A DNA stretch of 64,000 nucleotides from Sporosarcina sp. FSL K6-3457 (GTDB taxonomy: Bacteria > Bacillota > Bacilli > Bacillales_A > Planococcaceae): assembly GCF_038007285.1 (NCBI RefSeq), contig NZ_JBBOWX010000001.1:3923501-3987500 (forward strand), read 5' to 3'. The position numbers were made by a program, and so were the translations under genes. Below are positions 27,601 through 34,868 of this stretch, in pieces. The notes below the pieces were generated by a model. That model saw nothing but the letters and a program-made list of their open reading frames with translations. It searched no databases and was not told the origin of the DNA. The first letter of the stretch is position 1. Each line of letters starts with the position of its first letter.

Positions 27601-28352
27601 TATCCTGCATTAAACCAGTCACTCGATTCAGGAACATCTGTCTGCTCACCCCAAATTTGTGGAGAAGCTGGTGGTAAATCCGCATACCAGTCATAGAAAC
27701 TAAGCATTTCCCCACCTAGAAGGGAGATGAATCGTGCCCCTGACGCGTAACTAACCATAGACATTGCAGGAATTGGTGTAAATCCAGCAATACGGTCCGG
27801 ACCGTATTTTCGAATTGTGTAAATGAGTTGCGCTGAAATAAGCATCGTAGCATCGCGCCAATTGACACGAACATGCCCACCTTTACCACGGGCCCTTTTG
27901 TATTCATTCGCTTTTTCAGGGTCTTCTACAATGCTTGCCCATGCTTTCACTGGGTCATTCATTTCAGTCAACGCTTGACTCCACATGCGCCACAGTTTTC
28001 CTCGTATGTAAGGGTACTTCACGCGAAGTGGACTATATTCATACCAAGAAAACGATGCACCACGCGGACAGCCACGCGGTTCAAATTCAGGCATATCAGG
28101 CCCACAAGAAGGATAGTCAATCTGTTGATTTTCCCAAGTAATAATGCCATTTTTCACAAACACTTTCCAACTACATGATCCCGTACAGTTAACGCCATGT
28201 GTTGTTCGGACTACTTTGTCATGTGACCAACGTTGACGGTACATATTTTCCCAATCACGGCTTTTTTCTTCTAGAATCGACCAATTCCCTGAGTAACGTT
28301 CAACAGGTTTGAAGTATCGTAGTCCACTTTGCAGTACACTTTTTTTCTTCAT
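24666..28352 (-). CDS. narG: respiratory nitrate reductase alpha subunit NarG
   Basis: 1228 residues, the standard length. The membrane-bound, cytoplasm-facing catalytic subunit reduces nitrate to nitrite at a bis-MGD molybdenum centre. The N-terminal iron-sulfur site has the His-type ligand pattern HGVNCTGSC with a further Cys (YPSCGPDMPEF). An aspartate that ligates Mo lies in the region SNVPLTRTPDAHF. The ribosome site is AAAGGAG. It opens narGHJI; a perfect NreC box lies 105 bases before the start codon. The cofactor genes are in the same island. Confidence 0.97.
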   Translation of the reverse strand: MKKKSVLQSGLRYFKPVERYSGNWSILEEKSRDWENMYRQRWSHDKVVRTTHGVNCTGSCSWKVFVKNGIITWENQQIDYPSCGPDMPEFEPRGCPRGASFSWYEYSPLRVKYPYIRGKLWRMWSQALTEMNDPVKAWASIVEDPEKANEYKRARGKGGHVRVNWRDATMLISAQLIYTIRKYGPDRIAGFTPIPAMSMVSYASGARFISLLGGEMLSFYDWYADLPPASPQIWGEQTDVPESSDWFNAGYIIMWGSNVPLTRTPDAHFMTEVRYKGTKVVSVAPDYAESVTHADDWIAANPGTDAAVAQAMTHVILDEFYEQRKEPMFLNYAKQYTDMPFLIMLDEHEDSYKAGRFLRASDLGSKSEHAEWKPVIFDETTDEIIVPNGTMGQRWEENAKWNLILDNADGTRVEPALSVADHGAEWTEMVFPYFDNIANGTFKRPIPTKKVTFADGTERLVATVYDLMLSQYGVRRIGSELEASGYDDVNSIYTPAWQQKITNVKPELVTQIAREFAQNSLDTGGRSMIIMGAGINHWFNSDTIYRSILNLVTLTASQGVNGGGWAHYVGQEKCRPIEGWSTIAFARDWQAPPRLQNATSFFYYATNQWKYEEAGAEVLMSPTAGKPLYEHPADYNVLAARLGWLPSYPQFNKNSLLFAEEAAALGKTSTQEIVNHTLEQLKSGDLQFAVEDPDAPENFPRSLFIWRSNLVSSSAKGQEYFMKHLFGASDGLLASPNDEVKPEEMVWRDEVEGKLDLLVALDFRMTATPLYADIVLPAATWYEKHDLSSTDMHPFVHPFNPAVDPLWESRSDWDIYRSIAQTFSEMAKVHLPGVYKDLVTTPLAHDSIQEIAQPYGEVKDWRKGEVEAIPGKTMPGMTIVERDYTKVYDKYVTLGPLLATGKVGAHGVSFSVAEEYEMMKGINGTYFDETIKNGLPKLHTAKHAAEAMLALSSATNGRVSQKAYEAAEQDSGVELKDISADRAAERFTFASITAQPREVIPTPVFSGSNKMGRRYSPFTTNIERLVPFRTLTGRQHFYIDHELFLDFGEALPVYKPTLPPMVFGPRDKQIIGGQDSLVLRYLTPHGKWNIHSTYQDNQHMLTLFRGGPTVWISNEDAEEHDIDDNQWLEVYNRNGVVTARAVVSHRMPKGTMFMYHAQDKHIQVPGSEITEERGGSHNAPTRIHMKPTQMVGGYAQLSYGFNYYGPIGNQRDVYVAVRKMKEVNWLED

Positions 28353-28456
28353 CGAGAAAACTCACTCCTTTTCAGAATAATGGATCAATGAGGGGTTTCA
28401 TCACCATATCCATTCATATACCCGTAATTCTAAAGAGTATTCCTACTTCTTCCTAT

Positions 28457-28470
28457 TAGGGAATGCCCTA
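28457..28470 (-). promoter_or_regulatory. NreC box upstream of narGHJI
   Basis: TAGGGAATGCCCTA is a perfect TAGGG-N4-CCCTA palindrome, 105 bases before the narG start codon, the distance expected for activation of a promoter in this gap. Confidence 0.85.
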
Positions 28471-28498
28471 TATCAGATGAAAGGTTCCCTCATTCAAC

Positions 28499-28527
28499 AA
28501 AAAAAACCACGTAACGTGGTTTTTTTC
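28499..28527 (-). terminator. intrinsic terminator after ric
   Basis: AAAAAACCACG and CGTGGTTTTTT pair around TAA. T-runs flank both sides, so it may act in both directions; it directly follows the ric stop codon. Confidence 0.85.
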
Positions 28528-28533
28528 ACTTTA

Positions 28534-29232
28534 TTAAATTGCTGCACGCACCCGGTCAAACAGCACGTTATTTTCCAAATGAACATGTTCAAATGTATCT
28601 TTTTCAAGCTGCGCTAGACGTGCGTAAACAACTCGATAAGTACCACAAGCTCCTTCTGGCGGTGTGTAGTTATTTGTTAGATCGCGAATTTCAAATAATA
28701 ATTCACCTGCATGTTCATGCTCCGCTTCCAATTCCATAACATGTGGTTTAACTTGCTCTTTTAGTTGTGGTGTCGGATTTTCTAAAAATTCTAAAATGAC
28801 CGGGAATACATTTTTGTCTTCATCAGCTGTATGATCCAAAAGCTCAGCACGCAATTCCTTGAAAATTTCTTGGATACGCACAAGATGTGGATGTTTTTCT
28901 CCATGAACCTTAACGACTTTCGTAATATACGGTGCAAGCGCCGGCAATTCTTCACGTAGACCCGCATGGTATTTCTCTTGAATGTAAGAGACAAGCGTTC
29001 TATTACCGAATGAAGTTGGCTGTGTACTACCGACTTGCTCTCGTTTTTCTTCTATTTTTTGAATACTTCCAAGCACTTCTTCCGGGTTTAAATTCCGACC
29101 TTCCGCTGCATCTTTCAATGGAATTTTTCCTCCGCAGCAAAAATCGATACGCAGACTTCTAAATAGATCAGCACTTTGTGGAAGTGCTGTGACGATATCA
29201 CAAACTTGTGTTTCAAGCGTTAGTTGACTCAT
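28534..29232 (-). CDS. ric: iron-sulfur cluster repair di-iron protein (Ric/ScdA)
   Basis: 232 residues from ATG 29232 (GGGGAGGAA before it). The N-terminal ScdA domain has the paired cysteines in RIDFCCGGKIPL; the rest is a hemerythrin domain with HEKHPHLVRI-like HGEKHPHLVRIQE, LLDHTADEDKNVFP, AEHEHAGELLF and HLENNVLFDRV. ScdA/YtfE repairs iron-sulfur clusters hurt by NO, a by-product of nitrate respiration. A perfect NreC box at 29313 and an Fnr-like site at 29410 lie upstream, tying it to anaerobic control. Confidence 0.93.
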   Translation of the reverse strand: MSQLTLETQVCDIVTALPQSADLFRSLRIDFCCGGKIPLKDAAEGRNLNPEEVLGSIQKIEEKREQVGSTQPTSFGNRTLVSYIQEKYHAGLREELPALAPYITKVVKVHGEKHPHLVRIQEIFKELRAELLDHTADEDKNVFPVILEFLENPTPQLKEQVKPHVMELEAEHEHAGELLFEIRDLTNNYTPPEGACGTYRVVYARLAQLEKDTFEHVHLENNVLFDRVRAAI

Positions 29233-29312
29233 AATAGTTGTTCCTCCCCTAATGTATTTAGTGAGAACCATCCCCACCAACAAGTATACGTATTTACTGC
29301 TATTGTTCATAC

Positions 29313-29326
29313 TAGGGATTACCCTA
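29313..29326 (-). promoter_or_regulatory. NreC box upstream of ric
   Basis: TAGGGATTACCCTA, a perfect TAGGG-N4-CCCTA palindrome 81 bases before the ric start codon. It is the third such site in the window. Confidence 0.8.
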
Positions 29327-29409
29327 GCCGTCAACAATAACGGCCTTTGCAACGTGCTACTCTTACTTTTCTTACTACTGTCATCATAATTGACTACAGT
29401 ATAAGGGAA

Positions 29410-29425
29410 TGTGATATATATCACA
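29410..29425. promoter_or_regulatory. Fnr-type palindrome TGTGA-N6-TCACA
   Basis: TGTGATATATATCACA fits the Bacillus Fnr consensus exactly. It lies 178 bases before ric, outside the NreC box; an Fnr gene is not in the window. A CRP-family regulator other than Fnr could also use this site. Confidence 0.6.
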
Positions 29426-29591
29426 TTTCAGCCATTGTCATGAATTTTTCACAAATGACAAGCTTAGACAATGGATACTAACGGCTTCAGTTGAACTGGA
29501 GAAAAGGACTGAAACAATGTAACTAACAACCTAAGTTTTTTCTTTCGCATAGGATATCGTCTTTTTCATCGCGTTATATCTAAATGAAATG

Positions 29592-30761
29592 TTAAATTTC
29601 CTCTATTTCATATGCAGCCTTTGCGTTTTGCTCTTTAGTTCGCTTTTCTCTGTTATTCACTATATTTTTCAGGAATTTCACTCTAAAGGTTGTCCGACCT
29701 AATGAGCTATCCACCTCAATTTGGCCTCCATGTAATTCTACAATGCTTTTCGCAATAGCCAAACCTAAACCTGAACCACCAGTTTGATGGGATCTTGACT
29801 TTTCACCCCTATAGAACCTTTCAAATATATAGGGCAAGTCCATTTCAGGAATAACTTGCCCGAAATTTGTAATTTCAACTTCTATTAATTTATCGGATTC
29901 AGTTAATGAAATATCAATATACTTTCCAGCTTTTCCATATCGAATCGCATTTTGAATTAGATTTTCAAATAATCTGGCTAATTTATTTCCATCTCCCATC
30001 ACAATGGGATTGCTTACAGTTGAAAAATATTGTCTTATTTCCATACCCGCCTCATGAACCTGAACCTGAAATTGAACTACTAATTGATTCAACATTTCTT
30101 CCATACTTACAGGAACTTCATTAAGTAAAGACTCTTTATTTTGAACCAAGGTATATTCAAATAAATCATTCATCAATTCATGAAGATTTTTAGATTTTTG
30201 ATGAATAATTTGTATAAAATATCTCAGTTCAACCTCATTCTTATATCGATCTTCATTTATCAATTCTAAATAGCCAACAATTGATGTTAGTGGTGAGCGA
30301 AGGTCATGAGCAACATTTGTAATCAAATCATTTTTTGTTTGAGCAGACTTTTTTTGGTCAATTACTGACTTTTCTACTTGAGTAATAATGTTATTCACTT
30401 TTGTACCTAATTCGCCTACTACTCTATTATCTTCTATAGTTACTTTTTCGTTAAAATGGCCTTCTGATATAAATTCAATTTCATTAGTCATTTTTGTTAG
30501 TAAATATTCGATATACTTCTGTCTTTCAAAATGAATAAAAAGGAAAAAGTAGAAGACAAATAATACACAAACCACCAGTACAACTGACGCTATACCAAAA
30601 GAGCCAACTAGTTCAATTAAGTCTCCAAGACGAGAAGATTGTTTTTCCAAATAACGAATAGCAGAAATTAGTATAAAAGCAGTTATACCTGTTAATATCG
30701 CTGCCGACACCAAGTAAATTAAAATTTTCCAAATCGAAATGAATTTAATGACTTTTTTCAA
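29592..30761 (-). CDS. VanS-like membrane histidine kinase
   Basis: 389 residues, TTG start at 30761 with GGGGAGTG before it. Two membrane helices (about 8-33 and 50-75) enclose a very short outer loop, followed by a HAMP-like linker, a HisKA domain with the phospho-histidine in NVAHDLRSPLTSIVGYLE and an HATPase domain (FERFYRGEKSRSHQTGGSGLGLAIAK). This is the layout of VanS-type and related cell-wall stress kinases. It overlaps the response regulator gene by 17 bases. Confidence 0.88.
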   Translation of the reverse strand: MKKVIKFISIWKILIYLVSAAILTGITAFILISAIRYLEKQSSRLGDLIELVGSFGIASVVLVVCVLFVFYFFLFIHFERQKYIEYLLTKMTNEIEFISEGHFNEKVTIEDNRVVGELGTKVNNIITQVEKSVIDQKKSAQTKNDLITNVAHDLRSPLTSIVGYLELINEDRYKNEVELRYFIQIIHQKSKNLHELMNDLFEYTLVQNKESLLNEVPVSMEEMLNQLVVQFQVQVHEAGMEIRQYFSTVSNPIVMGDGNKLARLFENLIQNAIRYGKAGKYIDISLTESDKLIEVEITNFGQVIPEMDLPYIFERFYRGEKSRSHQTGGSGLGLAIAKSIVELHGGQIEVDSSLGRTTFRVKFLKNIVNNREKRTKEQNAKAAYEIEEI

Positions 30762-31437
30762 TTTTATAGCCCACTCCCCAAACAGTTTGGATAATTGTTT
30801 CTCCTGGAATGACTAAATCGATTTTATCTCGCACATTCTTAATGTGAACCATAACTGTTTTATTCGAACCCATGCTGTCTTCTTCCCACACTCTTGCAAA
30901 TATATCGTCAGAACTAAATACTGTTCCTTTATTTTTTGCGAGTAAATATAGGATGTCAAATTCAATAGATGTTAGCTTTATTTCTTTTCCACTCACCGTA
31001 ACCCTATGGGATTGTTTGTCTATTTCAAGCGAGTTAGCTCGGATAATCCCCTTATCTTCACCTACCGGTTCATAGTTAGATCTCCGTAACAACGCCTTTA
31101 CTCGAGCGACTAATTCTAATGGATTAAATGGTTTTAACATATAATCATCTGCGCCAGTCATGAGTCCTATAATTTTATCCATATCTTGCACTTTCGCACT
31201 CAGCATAAGTATGGGGACTTGATTATTTACTCGAATATGCTTACAAAGCTCTAATCCATCCATATTCGGCATCATGATATCCATAATAATGAGATTTACA
31301 GGATTATGCTTTATAATTTTTAAAGCTTCTAATCCATCCCCTGCTTGAAGGACATGATATCCTTCATTTTTCATGTATATTTCCGCTAATTTTCCTATTT
31401 CCTTATCATCATCAACAATTAGAATAGTATTCCCCAA
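30745..31437 (-). CDS. VanR-like OmpR-family response regulator
   Basis: 230 residues from TTG 31437, placed 9 bases after a perfect AAGGAGG; this gives MGNTILIVDDDKEIGKLAEIY. The receiver aspartate is in LIIMDIMMPNMDG; the C-terminal winged helix has KGTVFSSDDIFARVWEED and VRDKIDL. It is read with the VanZ gene before it and the kinase after it. The target is likely its own operon or cell-envelope genes. Confidence 0.9.
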   Translation of the reverse strand: MGNTILIVDDDKEIGKLAEIYMKNEGYHVLQAGDGLEALKIIKHNPVNLIIMDIMMPNMDGLELCKHIRVNNQVPILMLSAKVQDMDKIIGLMTGADDYMLKPFNPLELVARVKALLRRSNYEPVGEDKGIIRANSLEIDKQSHRVTVSGKEIKLTSIEFDILYLLAKNKGTVFSSDDIFARVWEEDSMGSNKTVMVHIKNVRDKIDLVIPGETIIQTVWGVGYKIEKSH

Positions 31438-31468
31438 TATGTCTAGCCTCCTTTTCAGGTTGAATGCG

Positions 31469-32044
31469 TTAAAGTCTACTAACACTTTTCTCCAGTCTTA
31501 GTTTATGGAGAATAATATAAACGAATGAGTTTTCAGACATTTCTTTTATTATTAAAAATCCTATCACAGTCCCTAATGTATTCGCAATCAAATCATTAAT
31601 ATCTGTACTACGCCCGTTTCCAAGTAGTATTCTAATCAAAAGTTGTGTCCCTTCAAAAAACAAGCTGATGTATAGTCCCATAATAGCTACCTTTTTAACT
31701 GATTGATATTTATTGCTTAGTAATGGTAAATACAAACCAAAAGGTACAAGCATGATTATATTCAATATAAATGTTGAAAGATCTATTGTTAACACAGGGA
31801 CAAAGTTAATGGATTTGTACCAGGGTGTTAAATTAGCATATATCCCGATATTCACCTCGATGGGAAAAAACACAAAATGAATCATACACATAAAATAAAC
31901 TGCAAAAGAAGTTAATAATATAAACTGACCAAATTGATATTTCTTTCTAATAACCGTAACCAAGACCATATAGCATATAAAAAGTAGAAACACAGGGATA
32001 AGGATATACCAAGAATCTATTGTAAATATGAATGAGTGTTCCAT
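31469..32044 (-). CDS. VanZ-family membrane protein
   Basis: 191 residues with five predicted membrane segments. Family features are HFVFFPIEVNIGIY, NIIMLVPFGLYLPLL and the FEGTQLLIRILLGNGRSTDINDLIANTLG segment at the heart of VanZ domains. VanZ proteins raise tolerance to teicoplanin in enterococci by an unknown mechanism; most are chromosomal proteins of unclear function. It has an AGGAGG ribosome site and is the first gene of the unit with the regulator and kinase. Confidence 0.88.
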   Translation of the reverse strand: MEHSFIFTIDSWYILIPVFLLFICYMVLVTVIRKKYQFGQFILLTSFAVYFMCMIHFVFFPIEVNIGIYANLTPWYKSINFVPVLTIDLSTFILNIIMLVPFGLYLPLLSNKYQSVKKVAIMGLYISLFFEGTQLLIRILLGNGRSTDINDLIANTLGTVIGFLIIKEMSENSFVYIILHKLRLEKSVSRL

Positions 32045-32165
32045 TTCTTCAACCTCCTAAAAATACGTTCATTTCTGATCATTTTGCAACTAAATATAGT
32101 ATAATTTCTATTTTCAAAGTTTTTCTTAAGAAAATAAAAATGATTTCTTAACATGTGAAAATCAA

Positions 32166-32194
32166 AAAACGTATATTCACCCGAATATACGTTT
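32166..32194 (-). terminator. intrinsic terminator after the secreted protein gene
   Basis: AAACGTATATTC and GAATATACGTTT pair over 12 bases around ACCC, with a T-run on the minus strand. It separates the secreted protein gene from the VanZ operon. Confidence 0.85.
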
Positions 32195-32221
32195 CAGACT
32201 ATTGATTTCCTCTATTAAATC

Positions 32222-33067
32222 TTAGTTCACACTAATTACTTGATCATTTATCATGATCTTATTTATAGTAGCCTTATCTAAAAACAGACGGTTTCCATCC
32301 GCATTAAGGCTATATTTCCATTTGAATCCGATGTCTGTTGTACTTGTTGAATCCGTGTTTAATTGAATGATTTGGTTATCATTAGTAACTACCTTAACAA
32401 TAGGAGTCATTTCCGGTAAGTAGCTTGCCTGACCATCTATTCTTTCTCCTTCCAATTCAATTCCGATGGCAGATACATGTAACGTTTTCAATACTACTTC
32501 CTCTTCTTGTTGTTTTAGCGTTAAATCAATTTCAATTTTACTAGAACGGTCATGTGCCGTAAATTTAGTTTCAAAGGGTCCATTGGCAATGATTTCATCT
32601 GTATCCGTATTTACAATGTCTTGAGCATTAATCGTAACTTTTTTACCTTCTATACTACTGAATGTATCTATATCAAATTTGGCAATAATCTGTTTGCGAT
32701 CTTCTGTTAATTGTTGCTCAATCAGATAACTTGCACCATGCTTCATACCTAATTCCAAATTTGTGATTGCAGCTCCATCAGGAAATTCAGTTTTATCTTC
32801 TTTTTCAAAGGAAACTATGATGAACGAGCTTTTTCCACCACTTAAACTTTCCTCTATTTTCATTTTCACTCCTGATTCTATCACCACTTGATTATGCTGA
32901 TCTTTTACAAAGCTATTCGTTATACCTCCAAACAACTCATTTATATACCCTGTGTCTTGAGATGCTAATACAGTAGTTGAAGTACCCATTAAGATCAGTG
33001 CAACGCCAGTAACTATCCCTTTTCGCATACCCATGAAAGCTTTCTTCCCTGTTTTTTTCTTATCCAT
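32222..33067 (-). CDS. membrane-anchored or secreted protein, DUF4179-like
   Basis: 281 residues from ATG 33067 (GAGGGAGAG before it). A lysine-rich start is followed by a hydrophobic stretch GIVTGVALILMGTSTTVLASQ, a signal peptide or membrane anchor with a possible cleavage after ALA-like VLAS. The next part (YINELFGGITNSFVKDQHNQVV and on) recalls the DUF4179 domain of anti-sigma-like proteins, though the cytoplasmic half of those is nearly absent. The rest looks like two beta-sandwich domains. No enzyme motif is seen. Confidence 0.6.
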   Translation of the reverse strand: MDKKKTGKKAFMGMRKGIVTGVALILMGTSTTVLASQDTGYINELFGGITNSFVKDQHNQVVIESGVKMKIEESLSGGKSSFIIVSFEKEDKTEFPDGAAITNLELGMKHGASYLIEQQLTEDRKQIIAKFDIDTFSSIEGKKVTINAQDIVNTDTDEIIANGPFETKFTAHDRSSKIEIDLTLKQQEEEVVLKTLHVSAIGIELEGERIDGQASYLPEMTPIVKVVTNDNQIIQLNTDSTSTTDIGFKWKYSLNADGNRLFLDKATINKIMINDQVISVN

Positions 33068-33297
33068 TATTTTCTCTCCCTCTACTTCTGATTTAAGCAA
33101 GTATTTTTTGCTTATGTACTGATTGTATCCATGAGTTTTAAATTTTTAATTAAGAAATACATAAGCTTCTCTTAAATAGATAAACGTTAAATCTAATCAA
33201 TAAAAATCCTTTCATCTGGCTGCTTACTTACTACCTCCTCCTAATTCAATTACTAATAGTCCTTCAAAAATATTTTTAGATGCATGTACTTAAAATA

Positions 33298-33347
33298 AAC
33301 GCAATTGGAGCCAAGATTCATATGTGAATCTTGGCTCCAATTGCGTT
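33298..33347 (-). terminator. long intrinsic terminator after nrdF
   Basis: A perfect 23-pair inverted repeat around TATG lies 65 bases after the nrdF stop. It is unusually long for a terminator. The rest of the 344-base gap (33068-33411) holds only AT-rich sequence with the presumed promoter of the secreted protein gene. Confidence 0.75.
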
Positions 33348-33411
33348 GTTATTTGTTATTTTCGCCCTGGCAACTGAACCAGTTAGCTAAATATGCTTAT
33401 TCTATCTTTAA

Positions 33412-34449
33412 CTATAGATCATCAAAACCATTCAAATCACTAGTTTTCACATACTGCCTTGAAGTTTGCTCAAAGAAGTCTGTTTTCGTGTCGTCAAAGC
33501 TGTCAACGTAGGCACGAATCCATTTCATCGGGTTATCAGTGAATTCTGGATAGATCTCGCTAAGTCCTAGCATGCGCAGCATTTTATTAGCACGATATTT
33601 CACGTAACCTTCCATTTCAACAAGGTCGATGCCGTCGATATCAGCTAACACATAACGGCTCCACGCCACTTCTTGTTCTACGGAGTGCTTGAATTGATCG
33701 TAAATCCATTCAGTGAATGCATCCGTATTGAGCTCGGGATTTTCCGCAAGTGCTGCACGGAAAATATCACTAATTGCCTTACCGTGCTGGAGCTCATCAC
33801 GATTAATATATGAAATCATCGTCGATGTGCCAACCATTTTTTGATTGCGCGCTAAGTTATAGAAAAATGCAAAGCCACTGTAGAAGAAAAGTCCTTCCAA
33901 TAGTGTCGTATACACCATTGCTTTCAACGCAGACTCAATTGTCGGATTTTCTGCAAATTCATTATACACATCAACAATTCGCTCGTTGCGGCGCATCAAT
34001 ACTTCGTCTGTACGTCCCATTTCAAATGACTCTATTTGCTTGTCCAACGTTGTGACAGAAGATAAGACATAAGAATAGCTATGATTATGCTCGCTCTCCT
34101 GATCAGCAATAGTTGCCAACAGTGATTTAACAGAAGGATCTGTTGTATACTGGGCAATTTTTGCCGCAATATCTGTTTGCGGACCATCAAGCGTTGCTAG
34201 CAGGCCAATAATTTTAAGAAATGCATCTTGCTCCGGCTTCGTCAGTGACGAGAATTGCTTAACATCCTGCGTCATATCAACTTCATTGGCTGTCCAGAAA
34301 AGCGAACGGATCCGTTGTCGTAATGTATAGAAATGTGGATGGGCGAGGTCGTTCCAGTTGAGAATTCCGCTCGCTTTGCCACCAAAAATAGCTGTTGATT
34401 TGTTTGGATTTGCGGGTTCTAGTACCTTTACTCGTGTAAGTTTTTCCAA
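33412..34449 (-). CDS. nrdF: ribonucleotide reductase beta subunit NrdF/NrdB (class I)
   Basis: 345 residues from TTG 34449 (GAAGGGAG before it, MEKLTRVKVLEPANPNKS); an ATG eight codons earlier is weaker. Metal ligands are visible: an Asp in LLATLDGPQTDI, ESEH with the radical tyrosine four residues on (ESEHNHSY, matching E115, H118 and Y122 of the E. coli enzyme), EGLFF, and NRDELQH. It holds the dimetal-tyrosyl radical that NrdE needs. It is the last gene of the nrdE-flavodoxin-nrdF unit. Confidence 0.93.
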   Translation of the reverse strand: MEKLTRVKVLEPANPNKSTAIFGGKASGILNWNDLAHPHFYTLRQRIRSLFWTANEVDMTQDVKQFSSLTKPEQDAFLKIIGLLATLDGPQTDIAAKIAQYTTDPSVKSLLATIADQESEHNHSYSYVLSSVTTLDKQIESFEMGRTDEVLMRRNERIVDVYNEFAENPTIESALKAMVYTTLLEGLFFYSGFAFFYNLARNQKMVGTSTMISYINRDELQHGKAISDIFRAALAENPELNTDAFTEWIYDQFKHSVEQEVAWSRYVLADIDGIDLVEMEGYVKYRANKMLRMLGLSEIYPEFTDNPMKWIRAYVDSFDDTKTDFFEQTSRQYVKTSDLNGFDDL

Positions 34450-34868
34450 TGTTTGATGACTCCCTTCGACCATTCAATAACAGTTGACTGTTGTACGCCA
34501 CGTGGGCTTTGTTCAATTTTTAATGGCTCATAAGTCGATGCGTAAAATCGAGCTAATTTCACAGCGGCGTGACAAAATAGATCGTCGCCGCCAAATTGTG
34601 TATCTCCCGTTCCGAAAACATAGACATTGTCCGGTTTATAACCGACGTCTGCCACAAAATCCTTCACTTCATCAGGCGTTGCGCCTTTGTCCCATGTAAA
34701 TGAACCAATTATTAACGCATCGAAATGGCGGGGATTCGGCATGACGCCCCCACCAATTCGATACTTCGTTACGTCGACATTTTCCCCGACCAATATTTCT
34801 TCAATCATATCAGCAACTTCTTGGGTGTTCCCGCTCCAAGAAGCATAGGCGATTAAGAATGACACCAT
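34428..34868 (-). CDS. NrdI-like flavodoxin of the nrd operon
   Basis: 146 residues from ATG 34868 (a GTG two codons earlier is also possible). A flavodoxin FMN loop (YASWSGNTQEVADMIEE) opens the protein; FTWDKGATPDEVKDF and FGTGDTQFGGDDLFCHAA are later FMN-binding loops. Its place between nrdE and nrdF suggests the NrdI job, giving electrons or superoxide for assembling the metal-radical site in NrdF. It overlaps nrdE and nrdF on both sides. Confidence 0.85.
   Translation of the reverse strand: MVSFLIAYASWSGNTQEVADMIEEILVGENVDVTKYRIGGGVMPNPRHFDALIIGSFTWDKGATPDEVKDFVADVGYKPDNVYVFGTGDTQFGGDDLFCHAAVKLARFYASTYEPLKIEQSPRGVQQSTVIEWSKGVIKHWKNLHE

Noticed and set aside
29592..32044. Vancomycin resistance cluster
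   Set aside because: VanR/VanS/VanZ-like proteins are present, but no VanH, VanA/B-type ligase or VanX gene exists here, so resistance cannot be inferred.
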